Source: Sesamum alatum (taxonomy: Eukaryota > Streptophyta > Magnoliopsida > Lamiales > Pedaliaceae). Taken from it: 64,000 nucleotides of DNA. Made by a program: the position numbers and the translations under genes. Below, in pieces: positions 1 through 13,492 of this stretch. A model generated the notes under the pieces. The model ran no database searches, was not told the DNA's origin, and saw only the letters and a list, made by a program, of their open reading frames with translations. The stretch lies in assembly GCA_034509735.1 (NCBI GenBank), contig JACGWO010000008.1, positions 15,945,864 through 16,009,863 of the forward strand. Direction: 5' to 3'. The stretch's first letter is position 1; each line of letters opens with the position of its first letter.

Positions 1-183
1 TCCCAATTCAATTGTTCAAAGTAATTCCGATGTGTTGTCTGATCTGGCAAGGTATCTTCGGACATTATATGTTCTATTCTGGCTCACCATGGATATCCAA
101 TTGTAGTAATTTTCTACAAAGCCTTTTCTAAGGAGGTTGAATGTCACCTCCTCTATGGATTTGCATTTACCATTCTTATATTA
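1..183. other. Unassigned flank at window start
   Basis: I see no coding region, RNA gene or clear repeat here. It lies before the CACTA-like relic and may belong to it or to flanking DNA. Confidence 0.3.
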
Positions 184-1057
184 CTACACGGACAACGAAT
201 TTTCTCTTTGTCCATAAAATCCCACATAGAAGATTAAAATTTCAATAGAGTAAAAGAAATTAGTAGTAAGAATAGGTGAAAAATGGATAAAAAAAACACG
301 AATGAACAAGGATGTTAGTATTCTTTTATTAAATTTTCGCAATGAATTTTTGCTACAGAATTTGCCACAAACCTCACATCTGTGGCAAAAGTACCATTTC
401 ATAAATAATGCATAACAAATGTGTCGTACGAATTGCAATGGATCACACATCCATGGAAAAATCCATGGAAAATGTAAAGTCTCAATATCGAATTTCTCCA
501 ACTACCTTGTACGACTGCAACTCATCAAACGTCCACTGCAAAAGATACTGCAGATTTATCGCACTTTGCTACGGATTTGCATCCGAGGAAAAAATCCGCT
601 GCAACACATAACTCTTTAATTTGCAATGGAAAATATATAAAGAAGTTTGTGGCAAAATTATTTGCTCTATTATTTTAAAAATTATGTAACTTGAAGGTCG
701 TTGCAAAAGCCGTTGCAAAAAAATTCTTTAAACTACGATGACTTCTTTTCGATGCAACATCTGTTGCAAATCATTAGCAATGTATATAATTTAAAAATCC
801 GTTGCAAACAGTGAAATGGATATTTATTGCTGCAAAAACCATTGCAAATTAGCAACGAATGTCTTCTGTGACAACGTTTACTACGACTTTTGCAACAACT
901 TGGAATGAAAGTGGGCAACCCTAAAGTTGATTGATTTTTGCAATGGCTTTTTGCCATGATAATGCAAATATTTTAAAATTCATTGCGAAATTATGACAAA
1001 CTTCATGGCAAGAATTCTGTGGCGATAAGTCTGGTTTTTTTTTTTTTTTTTGTAGTG
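184..1057. mobile_element. CACTA relic, 3' end (GTTGCAAA family)
   Basis: The right end is a T-run followed by TTGTAGTG (to 1057), the reverse complement of the CACTA terminus CACTACAA. Inside are many degenerate copies of GTTGCAAA and CGTTGCAAA-type motifs in both orientations (for example around 690-720, 760-850, 930-1000), the usual subterminal transposase-binding arrays of En/Spm-like elements. The left end is unclear: ACTACACGG near 184 might be a damaged terminus, but the three bases outside it do not match those after 1057. No transposase coding is present, so this is a non-autonomous or truncated copy. The motif is shared with the relic at 31480-33253. Confidence 0.6.
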
Positions 1058-1224
1058 GATGAATATATGTATTATATTTATTTTATGTGTTAATAATGTA
1101 TGTTGTGTCGATTATTAATTTGGGCATGGTTCAAATGTTGAATTATTCAATAAATGTTCCTTGAAATTTTTTTTAATTGGTTCAAAAATAAAAACGAAAA
1201 AAAAGTTGATTTTGGTGGAAAACA

Positions 1225-1375
1225 AACGCTACTGCTCACAGACGGCAACATCCTGGGCGCCTGTGATCATGCGCGGGGTGCGGAAAAACTTGGGGCAATG
1301 CTCCACATGGGTTTCAAACCCGAGCTGCAAGGGTGGAGGATGGAGTCCTCTAGCACTCCAGCATTAGGCAGTTTC
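1225..1375. other. GC-richer islet of unknown origin
   Basis: About 150 bp of balanced base composition stands out from AT-rich surroundings. It contains GGGTTTCAAACCCG, which resembles a tRNA T-arm/box B, but no acceptor stem, D-arm or anticodon arm can be built around it. It is probably a retroelement or SINE-like fragment. Confidence 0.25.
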
Positions 1376-1635
1376 GTTACAAAGAGTGTGTTTTCTATCC
1401 TTTTTTTTTTTTCAGAAACTATTTATGTTTTTCTTTTTATGGAATTTTAATTTGATTAAAATGTGTTCCATAGTTCAAATTAAATGTTTGGGAATATTTG
1501 TTTCCTTGTACAACTTAATTAGGTTGCATTTAATTTGATTAATAATTATTTTGTATGTTGAAAAATAAGATTTTTGATGAAAAATAGATTACAATTAAAT
1601 TGTCAAAATAATTTCCATATGTAGATTTTGATTTA

Positions 1636-1801
1636 TTTGGAATGTCCAAATATTTTTTTTTTTTTTTTGGGTAAGTCTTTGATATTTTCAGATTTATAGA
1701 TGTTTTTAATATGATTGAATGCATGATTTGGAAATATTTGACTTTCCATTCAATGAAAAATTATTTCCCTGTTTAACTAAAATTACTTTGGAATGTCCAA
1801 A
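1636..1801. repeat. Two identical 15-bp palindromes
   Basis: TTTGGAATGTCCAAA occurs at 1636-1650 and again at 1787-1801, 151 bp apart. Each is a perfect inverted repeat around a 3-base centre. A partial copy (AAATGTCCAAG) lies near 1920. No function is assigned. Confidence 0.5.
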
Positions 1802-2028
1802 ATTCAAATTTTTATTAAATTAATTTTTAGCAAATTATTTAATATGATTAAACTGATTTTTTTCAAAATTTGGATTTTTAATTGAGTATACGATACCTGT
1901 AGAATTAAAATTCCTACTTGAAATGTCCAAGTCATTTTCATCCTAGATTTTAAAATTTTAAATGTTAATTTTAATTCTAAAATTAAAATATCTTTTGATT
2001 ATTAATTTCAATTCCATATAATGGAACA

Positions 2029-2044
2029 TGTGTGTGTGTGTGTG
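2029..2044. repeat. (TG)n microsatellite
   Basis: Eight TG units. Confidence 0.9.
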
Positions 2045-2656
2045 GTGCATAGAATAAATATATATGATATTAGATATCTATTACATATTTAGTATATACT
2101 TTTATGATGCATATTTTTTATATTTGAATTTATTTATGTGATAAATAAATTGAGAAAGGATGTCACAAAAGCCCAAGTCTGTTGTGTATGGTTTTATTTT
2201 CTATTGGGTATTGAGACCTGCGTATCTCTTTATTTAGAACTCTCTTTCGATTTTAGCCTTGAAATAATAAAGTTTTCTTCCTTCCGAATTATGTCCCCTC
2301 CACTTGTTGATTGGAGTTTCTTTCTATTAAATTGTAATGAGTGTGGAATAGGGTGAGGTATTATTTTATTGTAAAATAATTGTAAGGAGGCCAAAATCCA
2401 TGGTGATGGAGTTCAAAGCATTTCATACTGACGAAATACATGACGGAGAGCCTAGTAATGAAGAGACTACAACGCCCATTAATTGTAATGGGTTATTAAA
2501 CTTGTAATAGTGTAGGCCTTGGCCTAAAAGGACCATTGATCCACTGCAGGCGTAGTGGATTGCATAGGATAGGATTGTAATCATCCACAGGGGTGTGCTA
2601 GATTCATTTGCATGTGATGCGATGTGATGCTTATTATTTGCTTGCAAATATATTTG

Positions 2657-2681
2657 ATATATATATATATATATATATATA
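2657..2681. repeat. (AT)n microsatellite
   Basis: About twelve AT units. Confidence 0.9.
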
Positions 2682-2809
2682 AATAAGCAAGCAAAAACAC
2701 CTAAATTTGTGATGAGGTCCTAAAATCATAAAAATGAACTCTCACTTGGAGAAGAGAACTCCAAATTGGGCCCATGGATGGATAAAGTGAAATTGAATTT
2801 GACAGTCCA

Positions 2810-5800
2810 TGTTAGAATAGGTGACTAGAAAGCAAATTGGTTGGCGGTTTTGGAAATCATTCATCAATCTTTATTAAAATAAAATTGATGTGATGAATTG
2901 AGTGAGCCTGCTAGCTTGCAAGTCCTCTCTGGGAAGGAAAGACTGTAAAGCTTCTTTGTCGGATAAAGTGGGCTTGCCAATAATCTATTGGATTGAATCT
3001 AATTAGACATCTATAGGTCACTGAATACACAAAATCAGAAGGGGGTTCACAAGTCTAATAACCTTGGGTAGGTTCGAGGTATTAGAACTAGAGTGGTGGA
3101 CCAAAGCTGGTTACAAAATTATAAACCTTTCGATTGGAGCGAAGGGACCTGTATTTAGTGGGAATTCTTGGATATCTAAATGAGAATGGAATTCTCGCTT
3201 AGTGGAATTCTTCCTAGAGGGCCATATTTGAATGGCCTCTAATAAGGGAGAAATTGAACCTTGTTGGATATGGTTCGGTCGGTATTTCATTAAATTACCT
3301 TGACCATCTAGAAATGGACTTGAAAACTTGCCAAGTTCTAAGACATGATGCTTTCTTGAAGTTATGGTCTGGGCACCATATTAGACATGGTTTGGCAAAC
3401 CTGTGTCCTACAAAGTTCTTGAGCATGTGGGAATGGTCCCTGCATACGTCAATGGACGTGGGAGACAAACTAAACCCAGGGCTTTGGTTGGTGTAGGTGA
3501 ATTGCAGGATAATGCAAACATCATTTATAATCGGATCTTTCCACTGACTATATTCTAGTTCTTCGAGGGTCGACCAGAATACCTTTGTTATTTGATAGAT
3601 ACAGGTTTCTGAGCCTAACTGCTCAATCAGATTATAATCCAAAAGACATAAGGAGAAGCGATGTTCAGCATTGGAATAGGATCAATGACTTGGAGCCATG
3701 GGATCCGTCATGATGTCAAACTAGGTTTGAAATTTTTATTGCCACTGGAATATTCGTTTTGACGAGCTCACGTATAACTCGTTCAATGACGAGCAGTTGT
3801 GTTCCGAGTGGTTAATGTGTAGCGTTTTATTCATTTGGAATTAATTTAAGATGTTAGAAAACACTGAAACACGAGAATTGTCCACGCAATTCTCCATGAA
3901 GATAATTAGATTCCTACATAGAAGGTTAAGCTATTCAAGACTCAGTTTTGGTAGACTTATGAGAAAGCTTAGATGTTTAGACATCTGCTATGTCTTTGTT
4001 GTGAAAAGAGAGACAGGTCTGATATTGTTTATGCTTAGGGCATAACAACGGATATCAGGTGACTACCAAGGGCCCAGTAGATAGCAATTGATAGGACACT
4101 TTAATACCTGAATAAGGATTAAAGAGTTGTTCTTAATGCACAGTTATGGAGAGTTGATTATGGAAGGCTACAACGATACTTGCTTCTAGAATCATGTGAA
4201 TAATGTTTGGTCTCAATACTTACATATGTTTGGACTTAGTGTGGTTGCTTGGTAAGGCTCCAAGCAGGATAAACCTTTTGCGACATGAAAGTTAAATACA
4301 TGGTGACTTTGGAAGTAGTTATGGAAAGTAGTTCAGATGAAAAAATGGCATCCAATGGATGGATGTGGTGCCTAGCATGGCCGCATCAGTAGTTGCCCTA
4401 GAGGTTAACAACTAGGGCTATGACAAAGCTTTTGGCCCCAAGATCTCATCACAAGATCCATGAAAAAATTCTTAGACTACCACCATCTACAGGAAGCGAT
4501 TGTTGGAAGACATGACATACAATTGAACCATGTTGCTTTGGAAGAAGAATATAGACGACCCACAAGATCGAGCCTATATCATAGCTAACTCATACTTATA
4601 ATGGTCTGAGTGACATGGGTAATTGGCTTTAAGGCCAAGTGGGAGATTATTAGAATAGGTGACAGAAACCCAATTGGTTTGGTAGTTCTGGAAAGCATTC
4701 ATTGATCTTTATTAAAAGTAATCTTGACATGATGATTCAGTGCGTATTAATCTATAATATTAGTGTTTGTTGTACTCATTGCTCACTTTAAACGGTAATT
4801 TAACATCACATTAAATGCCTACAAACCGAATGGCTAGATTCATGGAGTTGGGTTGCTCATAGAATAGTGGCTATCAAACCAACTTCTAGGAGTCGGTCTG
4901 AGATGTTCCAATTGAGGATCTCAAGACCGGGCATCGAAATGATCCTATAGAGACTTGCACTAAGTATTGTATTTACTGGGTGAGTGGAGTTTCATCGGTT
5001 ATAGACATGATTTGCCTATGCAATTTTAGTGGCTTGGTTGGAAAGGTAGTCAATTAGCTGAACTGACTCGGGGGAATCGTCATAAAGTGAAGACATGGTC
5101 ATCATAAGTGTTGTCCAGTACATTTGGAATATGTAGTGAGGACAGTGGATTCCAAGACAAGATCTGTCCCCTGTCAGTATTGTGGCAACAAGTTCTCCTA
5201 TGTACTCTGAGATGGTTTAGATTCTCAAAGTCTTTGGCTAAAGCGATTGATTGATTAGGGATCGGTTCCCTAGATCAGATCAATAGAGTAAACACATGTT
5301 GTGTAAGAAGCATAGTCGCCTACTCAAAGATGGGAACCAATACCCAATTCCATGCCCTAGATTAACGCTGGGAGATGGTTGACGGAAGTACCATACCTGT
5401 ATGGAACTTGTAGCCTAAATGCCCACACCAACATTCACTTAGTCTCTATTTCAATGGATCGTTGTTAGACGGCCACCCATGGTGAGGGGCTTTTCTGATT
5501 ATTTAGTTAATCATAAATAATTAATTAAGTTTAAATTTAATTAATTGTGTGGGATACAAGACCACGTCTAGCTAAGGATGAACCTAAAAAATCACATACA
5601 AATCATTGTGGAAGTGGGTGGAATTAATTTATAATTAATTCCGAAAGAAACAAATTAATTTTAATTGGATTAAATTAATTCATGGAGAAAATAAATGATT
5701 GGATCATTTATTTGGGATAATCCATTGGATGGATGGCCTGCGAATTTAATTAATTAAATTAATTATATTTTGAGCTTAGCCTTTTAAATTAATTGAATTA

Positions 5801-6840
5801 ATTTAAAATAGGCTTGAGCTAATTAATTAATGAATTGTATTCATTAATTAGTTAGTAGATGGGCTTGTCTAATTAGATTGAATTCATTAAATAGTGGAGA
5901 TGGACTTAAATTAATTAGTTGGACTAATTAATTATTGATCTTGATTAATAAATTTGAATTTATTAATTAGTTATATCTGGGCTTGTGTATATTTAATAGA
6001 TTACATATTTATATGGATTTTCTATTGGATATTTATGTAATTGGATTAAAGAAATTCAATAGATTAAGTAATAGGTTTGAGTTAATTTATCGGACAAATT
6101 AAAACAAGTCCGGTCCAAATATTAATGCCCTAGCTGCCACTTGGAGTATGTGTGTGAGTGGGACTCCTTGATACACTTAGCCACCTATTTCAGTTGCACA
6201 AGGAATGAGATTTATTTTGGGGTGATCATATATCCAAACTTGAATGAGATACTGGTGATGTCTAAAACCAACTATATCCTCTCCATGGATACATGTATAC
6301 ACACTTTGTGGGATATAGGTGTGTCTCCCTCCACTAAGAGATTCTCCAAAGAAAAGAAAAAACTAAGTAGATTTGTTTTGAGGTGCTCGGTCTTCTCGTC
6401 TCTCGTCTCTAGTCCATCTCTTCTTCTCCATGAGTGTTTTTAATGTTCTTCTTGAATTAGATTCAAGTTGAGAACAAAGAAAAATTCGGATACACTAATT
6501 AATAGTGTAGTACGGAATTCGTTTCTTCCACCAATTTAGCCCTTTCTAGCAAGAGGGTTAGATCCATCTTCTCGGTGTGGTATGGACCAACTTTAGAGGG
6601 GTTCTACACTTGAACCCTTTAAGTAAACGCATCCAAAAAAATAAGAGTCAATGCAAGTAGCCGAATAGAAAACAAGAAAAGATATTTTTCTGGTTACTTT
6701 TCTTTTCTGTTCGTATTTATTTTCATTTGCTAGCTTTATTATACGCATATTTATTTATACTTTATGCATCTTATTAAGTACCAAGCATCTGGGATGATAA
6801 AAGGGTACACCCCTTTGATCCAATTTTGTTCCGTTTATTA
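2810..6840 (+). mobile_element. Non-coding LTR retrotransposon remnant
   Basis: A segment beginning TGTTAGAATAGGTGAC at 2810 is repeated in diverged form from about 4648, where it follows AAGTGGGAGATT, the polypurine-tract context typical of Ty1-copia elements just before the 3' LTR. The similarity of the two copies covers about 100 bp. Between them is roughly 1.7 kb with no gag-pol coding, as in LARD-type non-autonomous elements. DNA after 4750 (long AATTAATTAA-rich runs, then a CT-rich leader near 6390) looks like the rest of a long LTR, but I cannot fix its right end. A homologous copy lies at 17201-18880. The short ORFs inside show no retroviral domain. Confidence 0.5.
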
Positions 6841-6867
6841 TTTTAAATTACCATTTTTTATGCTTCT

Positions 6868-7310
6868 GCCGTGTTCCCGAGCCGATCCACAACCTTTCAA
6901 TCTATGCCCACCATCCACAATGACATAATATGTGACGCTACTACCTTCCATTTCCGTACGAGTCATGGCACGTTTGAAAGTAGTGGAAAGATGTACCATC
7001 ATTATAAACAAATGAATATTTTCAATGTTTCCCTGTCTGACGAGTCGTGGAGACAGTTGAAGAAAATTCTTGATAGATGGGTTTGGAGACTCCAAATTAA
7101 AATATTAGTCTCATAATGGATTGAACCAAATGAGTTTGATTATCCAAGCCTTCCATTCGTAGTGGCGTAGTATGCGGCGCTACCACCTTCCATTTTGTGG
7201 TTCACGAGTTGTGGCGCGTTTGTGAGTAGTGGAAAGCTATACTATTCCTATGAACGATGAATTTGTTTCACTATTTCCCTTTCTCACGAGTCGTGAGGGG
7301 CGATCGTTTG
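6868..7310. repeat. Diverged tandem duplication, ~245-bp unit
   Basis: Two adjacent units share GCTACTACCTTCCATTT / GCTACCACCTTCCATTT, GGCACGTTTGAAAGTAGTGG / GGCGCGTTTGTGAGTAGTGG and ACGAGTCGTG, all offset by 242-247 bp. The origin is unknown and the reading frames are not conserved. Confidence 0.6.
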
Positions 7311-9080
7311 AAATAATTATTTGGTTGATGGGGTTCTGTGAAAAGTGAAGAAAAAATTTTTGGGGATCTCACGGAGTTGAGAATGGTAAAAGTTACCTCT
7401 CACAAACAGAAATATATGGCTTTTTCCCCAAAAATCCTCTCGTTTGTCCTCTGAACAAATATCATAAACATTGACAATATTATGGTAAAGTTTAGTGATG
7501 GCTATATTTTGATTCAGACCAAGTTATGATGAGATCGTTAGTTTATATTATGTTGCTCTTACAGTAAAATTTATATTTTTGCCATTTCTATGTTCTTCCA
7601 TTGTTTAGATATGTGGTCTGTGTTTACACTTAGAATGCAAATGCACTAATAATGACTGAAGTGGCCAAAAAAAAGCAAGGCCATTGTTTGTTGCTAGTTT
7701 TGACTGGTAATTTGGATTAATATTATAACTTCATTCTAAATATATCCCCAAACTTCAGGTTTGTACTTCTTTAAGCACATTCATTTGTATGTAAAAGAGA
7801 TATGCTGATCTGAAGAATAACAGAACCACCAATGACACCTTCAGTTTCGACTAGATGCTCACTGAAAAGGTGTGTTCATCGGCTATTATGAGTTTTTAAA
7901 TGAGAAAATGATACTAGTAATATTATAGTTTAGCATTATAACAAATGTACTGTTTTTTTGGAACTTCTTTCTTAAACATTTTATTATAAGTCATGTTTCT
8001 CTCATATGGTTAGTGAAGTATTGTTGTGGAATTTTAATTGATGAAAGCTGATTTTGATACAAATTGCCCTTATCTTGTTGCTGGGCCACCTTAGCCTCAT
8101 GTACTAAATGTCATCCTTTCAATTTATTTCCTTGTTTCCATGTTCCTTATGCATAGGAAAATACTGCAGTATATTTGTTGTATGCACATGCTCGGATCTT
8201 ACCTATTGTCTATATAAACTATTCCTGTTTGGAGCCTAAACTGTTGGTTTTAAATGGTTAAACGTGAAAATCCGTCATCTTTATTGTATTTTCTTCTTAT
8301 TCGTAGCCTTCATAAAAATTACATTTCATATTGACTCTTTAAAAAGAAAATACACAAATATGCTTGTATATAGTTTGTATTAAACCCCATACACACAAAT
8401 ATGCTTGTACATAGTTTGTGTACCAAACTATTGATTTGAGATAATTTTTTTAGTTTTTGATACTTAGATAGGATTAGCTTGATGAGATATGTGAGGAAAT
8501 ATTAGGCATAGAGTTCCTTATCTTTTGCATTGCTAGATTGATTCTATTTTATGCTATTTTCTTACTTACAAGTCATAAGTGCTAGTTTTATGAATAACTG
8601 CAATTATATTTCATATTTATCTAGCTCACAACTAACTAGAGAGCTGCTAAAACGGGGTTTCTATTGGTTGAAGCTGCTGTAAATTTTAAAAGTGCACAAG
8701 GGTAAGTGTTTCATAGAGTTATACAAGAATTCAAAACAATGTGCAAATTATTTTAGATCTGATTGATGCTTTGATTCTCCAACTTGACTAAATATGCTTG
8801 ACTGGTGCATTGATTCTCCAACTTAACTGATTGATACATCTTATGAATATTTTATTATATAAGTATGAATATCATAATTGCTTCTCCATTTCACAGACTG
8901 ATACAATAGGCTCAATATGTTGAACGGAGGTTGCAAAGTGCTGGCAGTAGTGTTTTTGCCTCTATCATGCTGAACAGAAACACAAATGCTGCTCCGTTCG
9001 ACGACAATGTTGCCTCTTTCAGTATGACAAAGACAAGACCATATTAACGGAATTGCTGCAGGAAAATTATTTTTCTGAAG
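7311..9080. other. No recognisable gene
   Basis: AT-rich DNA with no ORF of interest. It may include the lost 5' portion of the CACTA element that follows, but I found no CACTAC terminus here. A local repeat of the phrase ACACAAATATGCTTGTA occurs near 8350-8410. Confidence 0.35.
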
Positions 9081-9083
9081 GAG

Positions 9084-9395
9084 AAACATAGAATTTCTGT
9101 AGCAGAAAATCGAATTTCTACAGATATTTTGCAGAAATTTTTTGCTGCAGAATTTTTCGATTAGGCTTCAGAAAATTCTGCAATATTGAATTTTCTGCTG
9201 CAGAATTGAATATTTTTGCAGAATTCTACAGCAGAAAATTGATGCAGAATGGCAGAATATTTCTACAATACATAATTGAATATGAAAATTTCTGCAGAAT
9301 GGCAGAAATTTCTACAGTATTCTGCAGAAATTTTCTGCTGCAGAATTGAGTATTTCTGCAGCAGTAAATTCTACAGTAGAAACTTCCCGTAGCGC
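9084..9395. repeat. Degenerate TCTGCAGCAGAAA-type repeats (5' block)
   Basis: At least ten variants of TTCTGCAG, GCAGAAATT and CTGCTGCAGAA lie in both orientations within 310 bp just upstream of the transposase start. The same motif class returns inside an intron of the second gene at 15085-15300. Confidence 0.7.
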
Positions 9396-9557
9396 ATCGC
9401 CGAAGGTACCTATTTTCCTGCTATATTTAGCCGACAAAGGCAAGCGTCCCTGAATCCTTGGTTTAATATTATTCAACTATCTAAAATTAATGTAATTCCT
9501 TTTCTCAATATTTGAATGAATATGAAATAGTAGCGGTATAGAGGAGAAGACTTTGAA

Positions 9558-12500
9558 ATGGATAAAAGTTGGATTGGTGTAGCTGATTGTCTATCCGGTG
9601 AATATGTACACGGGGTTGGAAAGTTCATAGAATTTGCATTATTTGGGAAGGAATATGGTTCTAGAATTTGTTATCCCTATTGTAAATGTCGAAATCGCTT
9701 TAGCAAGACCCGTGAAGATGTGATGTTACATTGCCTTAGGGATGGATTTGAACATACATATACTAACTGAACTTGTCATGGTGAAATATACGTTCCATTA
9801 CAGACGAGTGAAGATAATGAATTCCCCACCAATGATCATGGGGATGACATGGCTAGCATGTTACGAGATGCAATGAGAATTCCAAATGAAGATCATATGA
9901 ACAATGATCATCATCTTAATGGAGCTGATGCAGAAACAAAGAGGTTTTTAGATTATTGTGAGATGCCGAGAGTGACTTGTTCCCAGGATGTAAAAAGCAA
10001 ACAATTAAGCTTTATTTCTCGATTATTGCAGCTAAAATTTCTTTGCCGTTGGTCTAACCACTCGGTGAACTTGTTACTTGAATTGTTGAGAGAAACATTT
10101 CCTGACAATGTGGATTTGCCCTGCAAATTATTATGAAGCCATTAAGATAACAACTGAATTGGGCTTCACTTGTGAGGTCATTGATGTTTGTCCCAACAAT
10201 TGCATGTTGTTTAGAGGTGAAGATGCAAAATCAGAAACATGTGACATTTGTGGTGAAGGTAGATACAAGAGTGAAGCTAAAAAAGTGGCAATAAAGCGCA
10301 TGAAATATTTTTGCTTAAAACAATTTCACTTATGAGATGACATGCAGAGGAACGTATAGAGGATAGAGTACTCCGGCATCCAGCAGATAGCAAAGCATGG
10401 AAAGAATTTGATAAGAAAAATCCCAATTTTTGCTTGTGATGTCCGTAATGTTAGACTTGGTCTAGCCACAGATAGGTTCAATCCATATGGAATGATGAAT
10501 GTGAGTTATAGCATATGGCCAGTTGTTCTTATGACATACAATCTACCTCCTTGGCTTTGCATAAAGCAACCTTCGTTCATATTATTTGTGGTCACTGACG
10601 ATCCGAAGGGACCGGGAAATAAAATAGATGTGTTTCTGCAACCTCTAGTTGATGAGCTAAAGGAGTTGTGGCATAAAGGAGTGCCGACTTATGATGCTTC
10701 CTGTGGTGAAATGTTCCAATTGCATGCTGGACTACTGTGGACTTTTAGTGATTTTCCGAGTTATAGTAACATACCAGGTTGTCCTAAAAAGGTGTTTATG
10801 CTTGTCCTAATTATGGTAAAGATACACGCTCCGAATCTCTAAAAAATGGTCATAAGTTTTGTTATTGTGGTCATCGTTGTTTCTTACCTTTAGGACATCG
10901 ACTACGTAGGGATAGAGTATCATTTGATGGGATGATGGAATTGAGTCCCAAGCCACTGCCACTCTCAGAGATTGAGTTACTACAACAGTTGGAGAATGTA
11001 CATACGGAATACAAGAATGAAGATTTGAAGAGGAGATTGGGGACAGAAGGTGACAATCGTAAAGGAAAAAAGAGAAAGGTTGATGGAAGTGCAGAAACCT
11101 TTAGGAAGAAAAGAAGTATATTGTTTGAGTTGCCATATTGGTCGGGGAATCTTGTTCGTCACAACCTCGATGTCATGCATATTAAAAAAACGCGTGTGAA
11201 AATGTACTCTTTACCTTGTTGGGTGTTAAAGGTAAGACAAAAAACAATATCAATGCGAGGAAGAATCTCCAAGTTATGAACATTCGGAGTTCTTTACGCC
11301 TAATTGCACGACTTGTTGGAGGGTATTATTTGCCTACCGCATCATTCACCATGAGTACCATTGAAAAGAAAATGTTTTGTAGTGTGCTAAAGAGTTTAAG
11401 GCCTCCTGATGGATATGGTTCCAAGATCTCCCGTTGTGTACAATTAGAGAAACTTACCATATGGGGTCTAAAGAGTCATGAAAATCATATTCTCATGCAA
11501 AAACTCTTTCCAATTGCTGCACAAAAAAGCATTATTGAAGAATGTAGTTGATGTTTTAATAGACTTAAACAACTTTTTTAGGGTATTATGCTCTAAGGTG
11601 AATTCTAAACTTGATTTGGAGAAAACTCAAGATCGAATTGTGCTCACTCTTTTCCATTTGGAGAAAATTTTCCCACCATCCTTCTTTGACATAATGGAGC
11701 ATTTACATGTACATTTGGCAGAAGAGGCATTGCTAGCGGGTCCTGTTCAATTTCGATGGATGTATCCTATTGAGAGGTATCACAATCGTCATCTTTTTAA
11801 TTTTATATGTCGTGAATTAGAACGCGTGAACTATCTTTTTAAAAGATCTCATATTATTCCTCCAACTGTTAATGTATCTATCTACACTTAAGAGGTATGT
11901 GCGCAATCAAGCACGTCCTAAAGGTTCAATTGATCGAGGTTATTTGATGGAAGAATGCATGAACCTCTGTTCTAGATACCTTAATGATATGGAAACTAAG
12001 GAAAACCGACCACCTCGCAACTACGATGGAGATAATAACATGGGTCCGGGATTACATGGAGGAACAAGGTTTATCGTTGATAAAGATACATTGCTTAAGA
12101 TTCATCGTTATGTGCTATCAAATATCGATGTAGTTGCACCATATCATGAGTAAGTGAAGTATGAGAAATGTACTTTGATGATTGTTTTCATTTCGTAATA
12201 AAATTACAGTAGTTATTTCACAAACATGCATAATACATTATGCAACAATTAGAAGGGAAAAGCCACGAGCAACACCGAGAGAAATCCAAAATATCCACAG
12301 TCAAACTTTTGTTGTGTGGTTTAGATCTTATGTAAGTATATTTAGTGTTCATGTGTAGTAATAAATTAAATTAATTCATATAAATTATGATGTTCTACTT
12401 CATGACAAATATAGGTTCAAAATTTGAGAAGAACAACTGAGTCAGATGTTTCGATTGAATTAATTGCTCTAGCTGATGGCCCTATTCCACATGCAAAGAG

Positions 12501-13112
12501 ATACAGTTCATGCATTGTCGGAGGATGTCGATATCGTGTGAAAAGTAAAGATATCGATAAGAAAACTCAATGTAGTGGGGTGGTCGTTAATGCCAATACA
12601 CTGAGCTTTGCTAGTGCCAAAGATTTGAATCCTCGCATTAGAATTGTGTCTTATTATGGAGTTCTAAAAGATATTTTTGAAATTCATTATTCAAAAGATA
12701 CTCAATTTTTTATGTTTGAATGTGACTGGGTTGACAACGAAAAGGGGCTTAAACAAGATGAGTTCAAGTTTACGCTTGTGAACTTCAATCATTTGATGTA
12801 CACTAAGAATTACCTACTGATGAGCCTTTTGTGTTAGCAAGTCAAGCTCAACAGGTCTGGTACATTCGTGGCCCGTCTGAGGCAAACTAGAGTGTGGTTA
12901 TAACAATGGCAATGAGAGATAATTATGATGTCAACTCAACGATTGAAGCTGAGCCACATAGTAGGCTGCAATTGGATGATAACATTCCTACTCGGAATGA
13001 GGATGTATGTTGGGTGAGGGAAGGGGTAGAAGGATTGTTTGTTGATGAGACAATGACAACGGTTAAAAATTGTGAAGTGGGAAATGATATTGAATTAGAA
13101 GATGATGTTTGA
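9558..13112 (+). pseudogene. CACTA transposase (TNP2 type), element A, broken
   Basis: This is the transposase (TnpD-like) of element A, which would bind element ends and cut DNA in the nucleus. It starts MDKSWIG with the Transpos_assoc domain and its Cys pairs (CYPYCKC ... HCLRDGF). Next comes the Transposase_21/TNP2 core: NVRLGLATDRFNPYGMM near 10450, then WPVVLMTYNLPPW and ELKELW. DUF4218 follows at about 11400-11890 (FFDIMEHLHVHLAEEALLAG, RWMYPIER), with its tail YLSTLKRYVRNQARP at 11872-11970. DUF4216 lies at 12424-12836 (FECDWVD), ending in an acidic tail to 13112. Breaks: a TGA at 9768 where the family has Trp, a frameshift near 10110-10130, a lost base in an A-run near 10790, and another frameshift near 11530. 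A GT donor follows YPIER at 11777 and another follows PYHE at 12150. It is not functional. Confidence 0.85.
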
Positions 13113-13492
13113 TATGATTTAGTTAGTTTGTAATGACAATTATCTTGTTTAATGTATATATTATTTTGTTGATTACTTCCATGAACACTTACTCTCTTTT
13201 AATACTTGGTTATACAATCTTAGTTGCAATGCTATTAATATATACTTCAGCTAAATTGAAATTTTTTTGTTACTCCTTTACAGGTATGGGTAAGAAAAAG
13301 AAGAGCACGCATGGGAAAACAATGTTGGAGATCATGGAGACGAAGAAGAAAAAAGATAACTCCAAGAAAAAGGGTTGAATCAGAGGAGTTCATAGATTCT
13401 TCCATTCCTGCCTTTCCGAGTAGATCACAAACTCGCACAATGGGAGAAATCATCGCAACGAAAGGGAAAAAGTCTGAGCATCAGGTGCCTCA

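Larger units (their letters stand above)
1058..2809. other. AT-rich intergenic DNA
   Basis: No gene is seen. The stretch is very AT-rich apart from a small GC-richer islet, and holds two microsatellites and two identical 15-bp palindromes listed separately. Short ORFs here lack codon-like composition or recognisable motifs. Confidence 0.4.

Noticed and set aside
184..619. Short ORFs on both strands
   Set aside because: They fall in the CACTA subterminal repeat zone and show no conserved residues.
1300..1345. tRNA-like box B (GGGTTTCAAACCCG)
   Set aside because: No acceptor, D or anticodon stems can be formed around it and no box A lies at the right distance.
9084..9395. CRISPR-like array
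   Set aside because: The repeats are irregular, in both orientations, without uniform spacers, and the genome is a plant.
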